Source of the DNA: a virus
Strand: one strand, 5' to 3'
Length of the DNA: 24,847 bases
Virus record (IMG/VR): IMGVR_UViG_3300028192_000162
Span: 1 to 24,847 of that record
This document shows positions 14,552 to 22,940 of this stretch, piece after piece. How positions within the stretch are numbered: the stretch's first letter is position 1; the number at the start of each line of letters is the position of its first letter. The notes below the pieces were generated by a model. The model saw nothing but the letters and a program-made list of their open reading frames with translations, had not been told where the DNA came from and searched no databases. The position numbers and the translations under genes were made by a program.

Positions 14552-16486
14552 ATGGGATTAATAAAGAAATACAGTGAGGTTTATGCTAGTAAATCACACG
14601 ATGAGATGTCACTTACTGACTATCTTAAATTGTGTAAAAAAGATAAATTAGCATATGCATCCTCGGCAGAGAGGTTACTAAAAGCAATCGGAGAACCAGA
14701 TGTAGTTGATACTAGCACTGATGCCCGATTAAGCCGAATCTTTCTAAATCGAACAATCAAGATTTATCCAGCATTTAATGACTTCTACGGAATGGAAGAA
14801 GCCATTGAGAGATTAGTGTCGTATTTTAGACAATCGGCTCAAGGTCTTGAAGAAAAGAAACAAATATTATATCTATTAGGTCCAGTTGGTGGCGGTAAAT
14901 CATCATTAGCAGAACGACTTAAAGAGTTAATGGAAAAGCATCCAATTTATGTGCTTAAAGCAGGTGATGAAATTTCACCAGTATTTGAGTCTCCATTGGG
15001 ATTATTTGATCCAAAAGAATTTGGAAAAGATGCTAAAAAAGAATATAAAATTCCATCACGATATCTTACTGGATTATTGTCACCGTGGGCAGTTAAACGA
15101 CTAGACGAATTTGAGGGAGACATCTCAAAGTTTAAAGTTGTGAAAATGTATCCATCTAAGTTGAAACAAATCGGTATTATGAAGACTGAACCGGGGGACG
15201 ACAACAATCAAGATATCTCAGCATTAGTCGGTAAGACTGATATTCGTAAATTAGAATTCTTTTCACAAAATGACCCAGATTCATACGCATTCTCGGGTGC
15301 GTTATGTCGTGGTAATCAAGGTGTTATGGAATTCGTAGAGATGTTTAAAGCACCAATCAAAGTATTACATCCATTATTAACAGCAACGCAAGAAGGTAAC
15401 TATATGGGAACTGAAGGTATTTCAGCAATTCCATTTAATGGTATCGTAGTTGCTCACTCAAATGAGAGTGAATGGGAAACATTCAGAAACAACAAGAACA
15501 ATGAAGCATTCTTGGACAGAGTATATATCGTTAAAGTTCCATATTGCTTACGTGTAAATGAAGAAACACATATCTATCAGAAGATGTTAGATGCATCAGG
15601 ACTAGATAGTAGCAAAGGTGCGCCACATACACTTGATATGTTAGCACAATTTTCAATTCTTTCAAGATTGAAAGAACACAAGAATTCAAATCTGGCAGCC
15701 AAATTAAGAGTATATGATGGCGAAAATCTGCATGATGTAGATCCAAAAGCGAAAAGTATGCAGGAATATAAAGATGTAGCAGGTGTAGATGAAGGAATGA
15801 AAGGAATGAGTACTCGTTTCGCATTTAAGATTTTGTCTCAAACATTCAACTTTGATCCAGAAGAAATTGCGGCAGACCCAGTACATCTTATGTACGTGCT
15901 AGAAACTTCTATTAAACGTGAACAGTTCCCAGAAGAACTAGAAGACAAACTATTAGGATTCATCAAAGACCATTTGGCCGCGAAATACAGCGAACAAGTA
16001 GGAAAAGAAATACAAAAAGCATACTTAGAAAGTTATAATGAGTATGGTCAAAATCTATTTGATAGATACTTAGATTATGCTGACCATTGGATTCAGAATA
16101 TTGATTATAAAGATGCTGATACTGGCAATCTATTTTCACGTGAGACATTAAATGAAGAACTAGAAAAAATAGAAAAACCTGCAGGTATTGTCAATCCAAA
16201 AGACTTTAGAAATGAAGTTGTGAATTGGGTATTACGTGCAAGAAGCAAATACAAAGGAAAGAATCCGCCTTGGACTGCCTACGAAAAGATGAAAGAAGTA
16301 ATCGAACACAAAATGTTCGCAGGAACAGAAGAATTACTTCCAGTTATTTCATTTGGTAGTAAGAAAAGTAAAGAAGACCAGACTAAACATGATGATTTCA
16401 TAGATAGAATGGTGGCTAAAGGGTATACGGCCCGACAAGTTAAACGATTAGTGGAATGGTATATGCGGGTTCAAAAGTCTAACTAG
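14552..16486 (+). CDS. prkA: PrkA/YeaG family AAA+ protein
   Basis: At 644 residues this has the same length, as I recall it, as Escherichia coli YeaG. Motifs run in the family's order: SRIFLNRTIKIYPAFNDFYG (about 61-80), Walker A GPVGGGKSS at 110-118, the Walker-B-like GVMEFVEMFKA at 257-267, ATQEGNYMG at 278-286, AHSNESEW at 301-308 and LDRVYIVKVPYC at 321-332. The C-terminal 300 residues correspond to the PrkA-specific domain and are full length. PrkA was described as a serine protein kinase, and more recent work on Bacillus attributes ATP-dependent protease activity to it. In enterobacteria yeaG-yeaH respond to starvation and stationary phase. The ribosome binding site is GGAGA. It is followed after 11 bases by yeaH and then spoVR, the same order as in bacteria. 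Confidence 0.95.
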   Translation: MGLIKKYSEVYASKSHDEMSLTDYLKLCKKDKLAYASSAERLLKAIGEPDVVDTSTDARLSRIFLNRTIKIYPAFNDFYGMEEAIERLVSYFRQSAQGLEEKKQILYLLGPVGGGKSSLAERLKELMEKHPIYVLKAGDEISPVFESPLGLFDPKEFGKDAKKEYKIPSRYLTGLLSPWAVKRLDEFEGDISKFKVVKMYPSKLKQIGIMKTEPGDDNNQDISALVGKTDIRKLEFFSQNDPDSYAFSGALCRGNQGVMEFVEMFKAPIKVLHPLLTATQEGNYMGTEGISAIPFNGIVVAHSNESEWETFRNNKNNEAFLDRVYIVKVPYCLRVNEETHIYQKMLDASGLDSSKGAPHTLDMLAQFSILSRLKEHKNSNLAAKLRVYDGENLHDVDPKAKSMQEYKDVAGVDEGMKGMSTRFAFKILSQTFNFDPEEIAADPVHLMYVLETSIKREQFPEELEDKLLGFIKDHLAAKYSEQVGKEIQKAYLESYNEYGQNLFDRYLDYADHWIQNIDYKDADTGNLFSRETLNEELEKIEKPAGIVNPKDFRNEVVNWVLRARSKYKGKNPPWTAYEKMKEVIEHKMFAGTEELLPVISFGSKKSKEDQTKHDDFIDRMVAKGYTARQVKRLVEWYMRVQKSN

Positions 16487-16497
16487 AGGAAGACTTT

Positions 16498-17838
16498 ATG
16501 GCAAATACAATTATCGACAGAAGAAAGAATGGTGACTTGAGAAATCCTGGTTCGAAATCTTCGGACAATCGTCAAAAATTTATCAAAAGAACTAAAGACG
16601 AGATACGTAAAAGTATACACGATTCTTTAGGTGGCAGGAGTATTGGTGGTTCTGGCGATTCACAAGATGTCGTAATTACTAGAAAAGGCATTGACGAACC
16701 ACAATTCAATCATAATCCACAAACAGGCTCACGTGATATAGTTCTTCCTGGCAACAAAGACTTTGTTGAGGGAGACCACTTAGAGAAACCAAGAGGTGGT
16801 GGCGCTGGAAGTGGTGGTAAAGAAGGTGAAGCAAGTAATGAAGGTATAGGGGAAGATGAATTTGGTTTTGCGTTAAGTAATGACGAATTTGTCAATATCT
16901 TGTTTGAAGACTTAGAACTCCCTCATATGATTTCCAAAGAAAACAAAGCAGTTGAACGATATGAGATATCTCGTAGCGGCTACACAACTACTGGTAATCC
17001 ATCACAAATGAATTTAGAAAAAAGCATGGTCAATTCTATTGGCCGAAAAATTGCTTTGAAATTTCCAAAACTGAGAAAGATACGTAAATTAGAAGAAGAA
17101 CTTGCAAATCTCGATAAGTTCTTTTATAAAACTACGCAAGAACAAAAAGAAGCAACAGAAGAATGGGTTCGATACCAAGAGATTGAAGAAGAAATTCGCA
17201 GATTACGTATCAGAGCAAATTCAGTTTCATTTGTTGACCCAGTAGACTTAAGATTTAATAATTTTACTAAGAGACCTGCACCAATATCACAAGCAGTTGT
17301 ATTCTTCATTATGGATGTCAGTGCAAGTATGACTCAACAACATAAAGACTTAGCAAAACGCTTTTTTATGTTACTCAACTTGTTTGTATCTCGTAAGTAT
17401 AAAAAAGTAGAATGTGTCTTTATTAGACATCACATTCAAGCAATAGAATGTACTGAAGATGAATTTTTTAATAGCAGAGATAACGGTGGTACGATAGTTT
17501 CAAGTGCATTCAAACTTGCAAAAGAAATTATAGATGACCGTTACTCACCAAACGAATGGAATTTATACGTTTCTCAAGCAAGTGATGGTGACAACTGGGA
17601 CAATGATAACGAATTACTTCTGAATATTATTGATAAAGACATTTTGCCTGTAACTCAATACTTTAGTTACATTCAAGTTGGAATGAAACGTCATGGATAT
17701 TATAATAGTGGAAATCTCTTACAAGAATATGTGAAATTAGAGGCAATCCACGACAATATTATAACCAAACACATAGAGCAACACAGAGATATATATCCAG
17801 TATTCAGAGAAATATTTAAAATTAGGGATAAACAATGA
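16498..17838 (+). CDS. yeaH: YeaH/YhbH family protein (DUF444, VWA-like)
   Basis: The 446-residue protein matches the UPF0229/DUF444 family. The N-terminal NTIIDRRKNGDLRNPGSKSS and RQKFIKR motifs are typical, followed by a Gly/Glu-rich linker at about 96-120. The metal-ion-dependent adhesion site VFFIMDVSASMTQ lies at 268-280 (D-x-S-x-S), with NGGTIVSSAFKLA and SQASDGDNW further on forming the rest of a von Willebrand A-like fold. The family accompanies PrkA and SpoVR in many proteobacteria, and YhbH is a sporulation-linked relative in Bacillus. It probably acts as a partner or substrate adaptor of PrkA; this is inferred from conserved linkage. The ribosome binding site AGAGGAAG precedes the ATG, and the end overlaps spoVR by four bases (ATGA). 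Confidence 0.95.
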   Translation: MANTIIDRRKNGDLRNPGSKSSDNRQKFIKRTKDEIRKSIHDSLGGRSIGGSGDSQDVVITRKGIDEPQFNHNPQTGSRDIVLPGNKDFVEGDHLEKPRGGGAGSGGKEGEASNEGIGEDEFGFALSNDEFVNILFEDLELPHMISKENKAVERYEISRSGYTTTGNPSQMNLEKSMVNSIGRKIALKFPKLRKIRKLEEELANLDKFFYKTTQEQKEATEEWVRYQEIEEEIRRLRIRANSVSFVDPVDLRFNNFTKRPAPISQAVVFFIMDVSASMTQQHKDLAKRFFMLLNLFVSRKYKKVECVFIRHHIQAIECTEDEFFNSRDNGGTIVSSAFKLAKEIIDDRYSPNEWNLYVSQASDGDNWDNDNELLLNIIDKDILPVTQYFSYIQVGMKRHGYYNSGNLLQEYVKLEAIHDNIITKHIEQHRDIYPVFREIFKIRDKQ

Positions 17839-19376
17839 GTGATTTAATATATACAGGTTCTAGTTGGAATTACGATAAGTTATATCGAATGATGGATGCG
17901 TGTGAAGAAATTGCAGTTAACGATATGGGTCTTGACTGTTTCCCTAATCAGATAGAAATTATTACATTTGAACAAATGCTAGATGCATATTCAAGTGTTG
18001 GTATGCCACTGATGTATAATCATTGGAGTTTCGGTAAAAGTTTCATTCAGAATAAGAAACAGTACAGTGCAGGACAGATGGGATTAGCATATGAGTTAGT
18101 TATCAACTCTAATCCTTGTATAAATTATCTTATGGAAGAAAACTCTATGACAACACAATCTCTTGTGATTGCTCATGCGGCCTTTGGACATAATCATTTC
18201 TTTAAGAACAACTATTTGTTTCAACAATGGACATCACCTGATGCTATCGTAGATTATCTATTATTTGCAAAACGATATATAAAAGAATGTGAAGAAAAGT
18301 ATGGTGTAGAAGCAGTAGAGGAAACATTAGATGCGTGTCATGCCATTCAATATCAGAGTATTAACAAGTATAAGAGACCTAACAGATTAAACGCACAAGA
18401 TGAAATAGAAAAACAACGTACTAGAAGCGAATATTTGCAGTCACAAGTAAACGACTTATGGCGTACATTGCCAGAAGAAAAGAAAAAAGCAAAAAAAGAG
18501 GAAAAAACTTGGCCTACAGAACCAGAAGAAAATCTGTTGTACTTTCTAGAGAAGCATTCTCCGATATTGTCATCATGGCAACGTGAGATATGTAGAATTG
18601 TTAGACGAATTGCACAGTATTTTTATCCTCAGTATCAAACAAAAGTAATGAATGAGGGTTTTGCAAGTTTCACACATCATTACATATTCAATAAGTTGTA
18701 TGACCAAGATAAAGTGGATGACGGCGCAATGATTGAATTCTTTAAATTACATAGTGCTGTATTATATCAACCACCGTTTGATTCACCAAACTATAATGGT
18801 TTTAATCCATATGCACTAGGATTTGCTATATTAAAAGATATTCAAAGAGTATGTACAGAGCCAGATGAAGAAGATAAACGATGGTTTCCTCATTTAGCAG
18901 ATACAGATTGGCGTATTACAATTAAAGATATTGCCGCTAATTATCGTGATGAGAGTGCAATCCTGCAATTTCTAGGACCGAAAGTTATTCGTGACTTAGG
19001 ACTGTTTAATTTACATGATGAAGTTCATTATGACAACTATATAGTTACGTCAATACATAATGACCGAGGTTATAAGAAGATTCGTAAGCATTTAAGTGCA
19101 AGTTATGAAACTGCGGCGATGATACCTGATATTCAGATAACAAATGCAGATATTACAGGTTCACGTGATTTGACATTATTGCATGAAAGTTATAAAGGAA
19201 AGAGATTAGACAAGAAAACAGCAGACCAAGTTTTAACACATGTACAAAAGTTATGGGGATATAAAGTTAAATTATACACAATGCACGATGAAACTCTATT
19301 GGATGTATTTGAATGTAATCAAGTTTCAAATAGTGATGTTGGTTCTTTACAAATGAACATCTCTGATAATTGGTAA
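17835..19376 (+). CDS. spoVR: SpoVR/YcgB family protein
   Basis: The 513-residue product is close in length to Escherichia coli YcgB. Signature segments are present: IYTGSSWNYDKLYRMMDACE at about 5-24, MPLMYNHWSFGKSF at about 56-69, GQMGLAYELVINSNPCINYL at about 79-98, and SLVIAHAAFGHNHFFKNNYL at about 108-127. The His/Asn-rich SLVIAHAAFGHNHFF region and MNEGFASFTHHYIFNKLYDQ (about 273-292) could form a metal site. SpoVR is needed for spore cortex formation in Bacillus; in Gram-negative bacteria its biochemical role is not settled and it is linked to PrkA-YeaH. The gene overlaps yeaH by ATGA and ends the operon, and a new promoter follows. The copy appears complete and uninterrupted. Confidence 0.95.
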   Translation: MSDLIYTGSSWNYDKLYRMMDACEEIAVNDMGLDCFPNQIEIITFEQMLDAYSSVGMPLMYNHWSFGKSFIQNKKQYSAGQMGLAYELVINSNPCINYLMEENSMTTQSLVIAHAAFGHNHFFKNNYLFQQWTSPDAIVDYLLFAKRYIKECEEKYGVEAVEETLDACHAIQYQSINKYKRPNRLNAQDEIEKQRTRSEYLQSQVNDLWRTLPEEKKKAKKEEKTWPTEPEENLLYFLEKHSPILSSWQREICRIVRRIAQYFYPQYQTKVMNEGFASFTHHYIFNKLYDQDKVDDGAMIEFFKLHSAVLYQPPFDSPNYNGFNPYALGFAILKDIQRVCTEPDEEDKRWFPHLADTDWRITIKDIAANYRDESAILQFLGPKVIRDLGLFNLHDEVHYDNYIVTSIHNDRGYKKIRKHLSASYETAAMIPDIQITNADITGSRDLTLLHESYKGKRLDKKTADQVLTHVQKLWGYKVKLYTMHDETLLDVFECNQVSNSDVGSLQMNISDNW

Positions 19377-19392
19377 TTATACGTTTTAAGTG

Positions 19393-19421
19393 TTGCATAT
19401 TGGTCTCAGATATGCTATAAT
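19393..19421 (+). promoter_or_regulatory. Sigma70 promoter with extended -10 before yggX
   Basis: TTGCAT at 19393-19398 and TATAAT at 19416-19421 have 17-base spacing, with TGC giving an extended -10. The ATG at 19445 follows after a ribosome binding site (AGGAGAA). Confidence 0.85.
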
Positions 19422-19444
19422 TAAATGATTATTAGGAGAATTAA

Positions 19445-19729
19445 ATGAGTTATGCTGAAACGTTTCAATCAAGTACTGTATTCTGTTTGAAATATAAAAA
19501 AGATTTACCTGCCCTCTCAAATGCACCTTTTCCAGGTCCAGCAGGAGAGAAAATTCTAAACAACATCTCTGACCAAGCGTGGACCGAATGGCTTGGAATG
19601 CAAACGATGTTTATCAACGAAAATCAATTAAATATGATGGACCCAAAGGCAAGAGAATTCTTAGCAGAACGCAGAGAAGAATTTTTGTTTAAAGGTGGTG
19701 AAAAACTTGATCCACCAACTCCAATTTAG
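19445..19729 (+). CDS. yggX: YggX-family Fe(II)/Fe-S trafficking protein
   Basis: The 94-residue protein aligns well by eye with YggX: STVFCLKYKKDLPAL at 10-24 carries the family's single conserved Cys (Cys14). Then come FPGPAGEKILNNISDQAW (about 29-46), EWLGMQTMFINENQLNMMDP (about 48-67) and the C-terminal EFLFKG. YggX helps in iron and iron-sulfur cluster handling and protects Fe-S enzymes from oxidants in enterobacteria. It has its own strong promoter and ribosome binding site, and lies upstream of a hotdog thioesterase and a sugar-nucleotide epimerase. The family is mostly known from gamma- and betaproteobacteria, so it probably came from the host lineage. A phage copy is unusual. An incoming protein of this type could protect Fe-S enzymes during infection; that is inference. 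Confidence 0.93.
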   Translation: MSYAETFQSSTVFCLKYKKDLPALSNAPFPGPAGEKILNNISDQAWTEWLGMQTMFINENQLNMMDPKAREFLAERREEFLFKGGEKLDPPTPI

Positions 19730-19735
19730 ATATCA

Positions 19736-20137
19736 ATGAAAACATTAGTGTACAAATTATACACTGGCGGTGCAACAGTGAATGGGCATGGCAGTGTTTA
19801 TGGCGGATGGCTATTTGATATATTAGATAGAGCAGGACTTGTCTGGATAAATGAAAACATAACGAGTAAGATTGGCGGGATAGCCGCCGCAACTAGTTCA
19901 GCAACAGTAAAATTTCATAGTGCAGTGATGCCTTTTGGATTTATAGAGGCGTATGCTGAATGTAACGATATCTCAGTAGGTAATATTACGGTCAATGTTG
20001 AACTACATTATAGAAAGAATGATAGCACTAAATCAGAACTAGCCGCAAGTGGCACACTTTCATTTAGTCTAGTAGATAAAGATACACGAAAACTAAAAAG
20101 AATTCCAAGGGAGATAATAGATGCAAACAAAGGGTAA
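19736..20137 (+). CDS. Hotdog-fold acyl-CoA thioesterase (YciA/4HBT-like)
   Basis: This 133-residue protein shows the hotdog thioesterase signature HGSVYGGWLFDILDRAG at about 18-34, matching the NG-D-I-F-GGW-L-x-x-M-D pattern of YciA-type enzymes and including the likely catalytic acid Asp31. The family strand order follows: a central strand with SSATVKFHSAVMPFGFIEAY, then GNITVNVELHYRK. Such enzymes hydrolyse acyl-CoA esters to fatty acid and CoA. The phage might use it to alter host lipid or CoA pools, but no substrate can be read from the sequence. The ATG lies six bases after the yggX stop with no clear ribosome binding site, so translation is probably coupled. It overlaps the epimerase gene by 17 bases. 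Confidence 0.88.
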   Translation: MKTLVYKLYTGGATVNGHGSVYGGWLFDILDRAGLVWINENITSKIGGIAAATSSATVKFHSAVMPFGFIEAYAECNDISVGNITVNVELHYRKNDSTKSELAASGTLSFSLVDKDTRKLKRIPREIIDANKG

Positions 20138-21023
20138 AGTATTAGTAACTGGTGGAACAGGCTTTATAGGAACTGAATTAGTAGAGCAGTTACACGTAAA
20201 AGGATATGAAGTAACTATCTTAGATAGAAAAGATAAACCTATTGGATTAGACCACGTTAAGTATATACAAGGAGACTTATCTAATCCAGCAAAATGCGTG
20301 TATGCGTGTGCAGGTCAGGACTATGTTATTCACTTGGCAGCCAAAGCACGAATTCCAGAGAGTTTTATCAATCCTGATGAATACTTTGATAGTAATGTAA
20401 CAGGTACAAGAAATATTCTAACAGCCGCTAGTGCGGTAGGTGTTAGAAAATTTGTATATGCTGGTTCAAGTTCTGTATACGGCAACAACACAGCACCTAA
20501 TAAACCTACTCATAAACCAGACCCATTAAATTATTACGCAATGTCGAAATTATTTGGCGAACACTTATGTAAACAATATAAGATTATGTTTAATCTCAAT
20601 TATAACATACTAAGGTTCTTTACAGTATATTCAGAGAATCAACCAACTTCTTTGTTGTTTGGAAAGTTTGCTCAAATGGTCAAAGATGGTCAACCAGTAA
20701 CTATTCACGGAGATGGTGAGTTCAAAAGAGATTATATTCACGTATCTGATGTTGCATCAGCATGTATTGCCAGTATGGAAAGTAAAGTTAAAAATGATAC
20801 ATTTAATGTGGGTACTGGAACTAGCATATCAGTAAATGCAGTAGTTGATGTGTTAAAAACGTTTGCTCCAACTCTTACAGCAATAAATGTAGATAAACCA
20901 AGGGGATATGCACCAGAGACATTAGCAGATATTAGTAAAACTAAAAATTTATTACATTGGTCTCCCAAAATCGGAATTGAAGAAGGCTTAACAGATATGT
21001 TTGAAGCGATATTTAAGAAATAA
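20121..21023 (+). CDS. NAD-dependent sugar-nucleotide epimerase/dehydratase
   Basis: The 300-residue short-chain dehydrogenase of the extended (GalE/RmlB-like) class carries the Rossmann motif TGGTGFIG at 10-17, HLAAKARIPES (about 71-81), and SSSVYG at 116-121. The catalytic Tyr139/Lys143 pair lies in YYAMSKLFGE, and GDGEFKRDYIHVSDVASA completes the family's set. These enzymes interconvert nucleotide sugars such as UDP-glucose/galactose or make deoxysugars. The substrate is not determinable here. With the nearby GT-A glycosyltransferase it could make a sugar for virion, DNA or surface decoration. The start has a good ribosome binding site (AGGGAG) inside the end of the thioesterase gene. Confidence 0.92.
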   Translation: MQTKGKVLVTGGTGFIGTELVEQLHVKGYEVTILDRKDKPIGLDHVKYIQGDLSNPAKCVYACAGQDYVIHLAAKARIPESFINPDEYFDSNVTGTRNILTAASAVGVRKFVYAGSSSVYGNNTAPNKPTHKPDPLNYYAMSKLFGEHLCKQYKIMFNLNYNILRFFTVYSENQPTSLLFGKFAQMVKDGQPVTIHGDGEFKRDYIHVSDVASACIASMESKVKNDTFNVGTGTSISVNAVVDVLKTFAPTLTAINVDKPRGYAPETLADISKTKNLLHWSPKIGIEEGLTDMFEAIFKK

Positions 21024-21024
21024 T

Positions 21025-21996
21025 ATGGCAAAATTCAGAGAATTTTATGTTCCATCTGGCGCAGGAAGCAATTTCTTAGCGAAACAATGTGTGTGGCTTG
21101 GAAATCCACACGAATATGCACCACACGATATTAATCAGAACGAATTCTTTATTAATAGAGTTAAATGTGATTCTAAAGTAATGGCACATGATATTAGAAA
21201 TTCAGACCCGACAACCGAGCCAGCAAAATACTATGACTGTCCCGATAAGAGTATATTATCTGAAAGTAAAAGAATAAAGCCAATATTAATAGAATTAGAT
21301 AGATTTATAGGCGGTGATAGTAACTGGCACAGTGGGGAAGAAGACAGAAAAAAGATTATTGACCATTGTGACCATATATGGAGAGAAGATTACTCGGTAT
21401 GGTCTAAGGCTTTCTTTAATATTTTGGAATCAGGATATTTTTATGAAAATGACATATCAGAACCAGTTGTAGAACAGATAAGAGAAGTTGAAGATTATTT
21501 TGAAAAGTGTAGAAGATATTATTATGACGAATGCGAAAGAAATAACTGGGATATGTTTCAGATATGTCATATGCATCCGTACTTGACAACTTCTCCTAGA
21601 TTAAAATTACCCAAAAACATGCTTACAATGGCAATGGAAGTAGATAATGAAATGAATATGTATAACAATGCCCTAATAGATATAAAAATGCGTGAATATA
21701 CAGAAGATAATTACTTCATATTGATAGATGAAAATGACGCACCTATGAAGTCAGAAAACTTATATGTTAATAGGAGTGTTAAACTTTCAGACAGTAGGGT
21801 TAGTTTTAGAAGGATATATTTTGAGAATGACGAAAATGAAATAAGAAGAATGTATGATTTTTTTGATAATGAAGACTATTTTGATAAGAATAGAGTACAA
21901 ATTATGTCCGAATTTAGACAATATCATGACGATAATATGAAATTAGTCCAGAAGTTAGCACCAAATTTATATGAGCAGATAAATGGCAAAATTTAG
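21025..21996 (+). CDS. Unknown protein, first of tandem paralogues
   Basis: The likely start is the ATG at 21025, one base after the epimerase stop; the alternative TTG at 21001 would lie within that gene. The 323-residue product begins MAKFREFYVPSGAGSNFLAK and ends with a helical part RRIYFENDENEIRRMYDFFD. Both ends closely resemble those of the next gene's product, so this is a diverged duplicate. The GAGSNFL stretch after a beta strand could be a phosphate-binding loop of the type found in sulfotransferase-like folds, and the C-terminal helix pattern is compatible with that, but no reaction can be assigned. The middle is acidic with several Tyr and Trp. No ribosome binding site is obvious, so it is probably coupled to the epimerase. 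Confidence 0.82.
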   Translation: MAKFREFYVPSGAGSNFLAKQCVWLGNPHEYAPHDINQNEFFINRVKCDSKVMAHDIRNSDPTTEPAKYYDCPDKSILSESKRIKPILIELDRFIGGDSNWHSGEEDRKKIIDHCDHIWREDYSVWSKAFFNILESGYFYENDISEPVVEQIREVEDYFEKCRRYYYDECERNNWDMFQICHMHPYLTTSPRLKLPKNMLTMAMEVDNEMNMYNNALIDIKMREYTEDNYFILIDENDAPMKSENLYVNRSVKLSDSRVSFRRIYFENDENEIRRMYDFFDNEDYFDKNRVQIMSEFRQYHDDNMKLVQKLAPNLYEQINGKI

Positions 21997-22897
21997 AGAA
22001 TTTTATGTTCCAGTAGGAGCAGGAAGCAATTTTTTAGCAGGCAAATGTCTTTGGACTAATAAAGCAGATAGCAAACAATATGTAGACCATAAAGATTTAG
22101 GACCTAATGAATATTACTTTGATAGGGAACAGATTAATAAAAACTGGTCTTTCTTGAGTGAAATAAATCCTGCTAAGTATAACATTCATGTCCAGGAATT
22201 TTTAGAAGAAAACTTAGATACTATTTCGAAAATAAAATCAATATTAATAGAATTAAGCAAGATTATTAATCCAGAACAAAAAGAGGACTTTGTTATGGGT
22301 AGTATTAACAATATTCATAAAATGTTTGAAAATGATTGTTCATATCATTCTGATGTGTTCATTAATTTTGATTATCCAGAATTATCTATTGTTGAAGACA
22401 AAATAAGAGAAGTTGAAGATTATTTTGCAATGTGTAGATGGTATTATTGGAACATATGTGAAAAAAATGACTATAATGCATTTATGATATCACATAAGCG
22501 ACCATTAGAATCGATTTCTCCTCGATTAAAACTGCCAGAGAATTTTAAAACATTAGCAATGGAACTAGATGCAGAGACTACTAGGTTTGTGGGCGCATTA
22601 CAAGATATAAAATCAGATAATTATGATCCAAATGGATTCCCTCGTCAGTTTTCTAAATCTTATAATGAAAATTTTAGATGTGTTGAGAATTCTGATGATA
22701 CCGTCAGTTATAGAAAGATATTCTTTGAGAACAATGTTGAGGAAATAAGAAAAATGTATGATTTTTTCGATAATGCAGACTATTTTGAAGAAAATAAAAC
22801 GAATATTATGAAAGAATTTAAAGAATACCACGACAATAATATGATAGTAATAAAAGATTATATGCCACTTTTTTATGAGAGTGTAAAAAAGTTCTAA
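21983..22897 (+). CDS. Unknown protein, second of tandem paralogues
   Basis: The 304-residue product starts MAKFREFYVPVGAGSNFLAG and shares with the preceding protein the segment REVEDYFA/E-x-CRxYY (about 140-160), SPRLKLP-x-N, and the C-terminal YRKIFFENNVEEIRKMYDFF. Differences in the middle third suggest specialisation after duplication. The two genes overlap by 14 bases. The function is unknown; a sulfotransferase-like P-loop is a weak suggestion from GAGSNFL. Since a tandem pair sits directly after an epimerase and before a peptide deformylase, a role in surface or glycan modification is possible but unsupported. It is the last gene before a late promoter. Confidence 0.82.
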   Translation: MAKFREFYVPVGAGSNFLAGKCLWTNKADSKQYVDHKDLGPNEYYFDREQINKNWSFLSEINPAKYNIHVQEFLEENLDTISKIKSILIELSKIINPEQKEDFVMGSINNIHKMFENDCSYHSDVFINFDYPELSIVEDKIREVEDYFAMCRWYYWNICEKNDYNAFMISHKRPLESISPRLKLPENFKTLAMELDAETTRFVGALQDIKSDNYDPNGFPRQFSKSYNENFRCVENSDDTVSYRKIFFENNVEEIRKMYDFFDNADYFEENKTNIMKEFKEYHDNNMIVIKDYMPLFYESVKKF

Positions 22898-22907
22898 ATA
22901 ACTGATA

Positions 22908-22915
22908 GATAAATA
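22908..22915 (+). promoter_or_regulatory. T4-like late promoter octamer (GATAAATA)
   Basis: GATAAATAC lies in the 43-base gap after the tandem paralogues, 25 bases before the ATG of the peptide deformylase gene. Confidence 0.72.
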
Positions 22916-22940
22916 CAGTATATTAATAAGGAATACTCTG

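Noticed and set aside
19366-19380. AT-only hairpin at the end of spoVR followed by a few T residues
   Set aside because: The six A/T pairs with a 3-base loop are too weak to call a terminator, and the T tract is broken.
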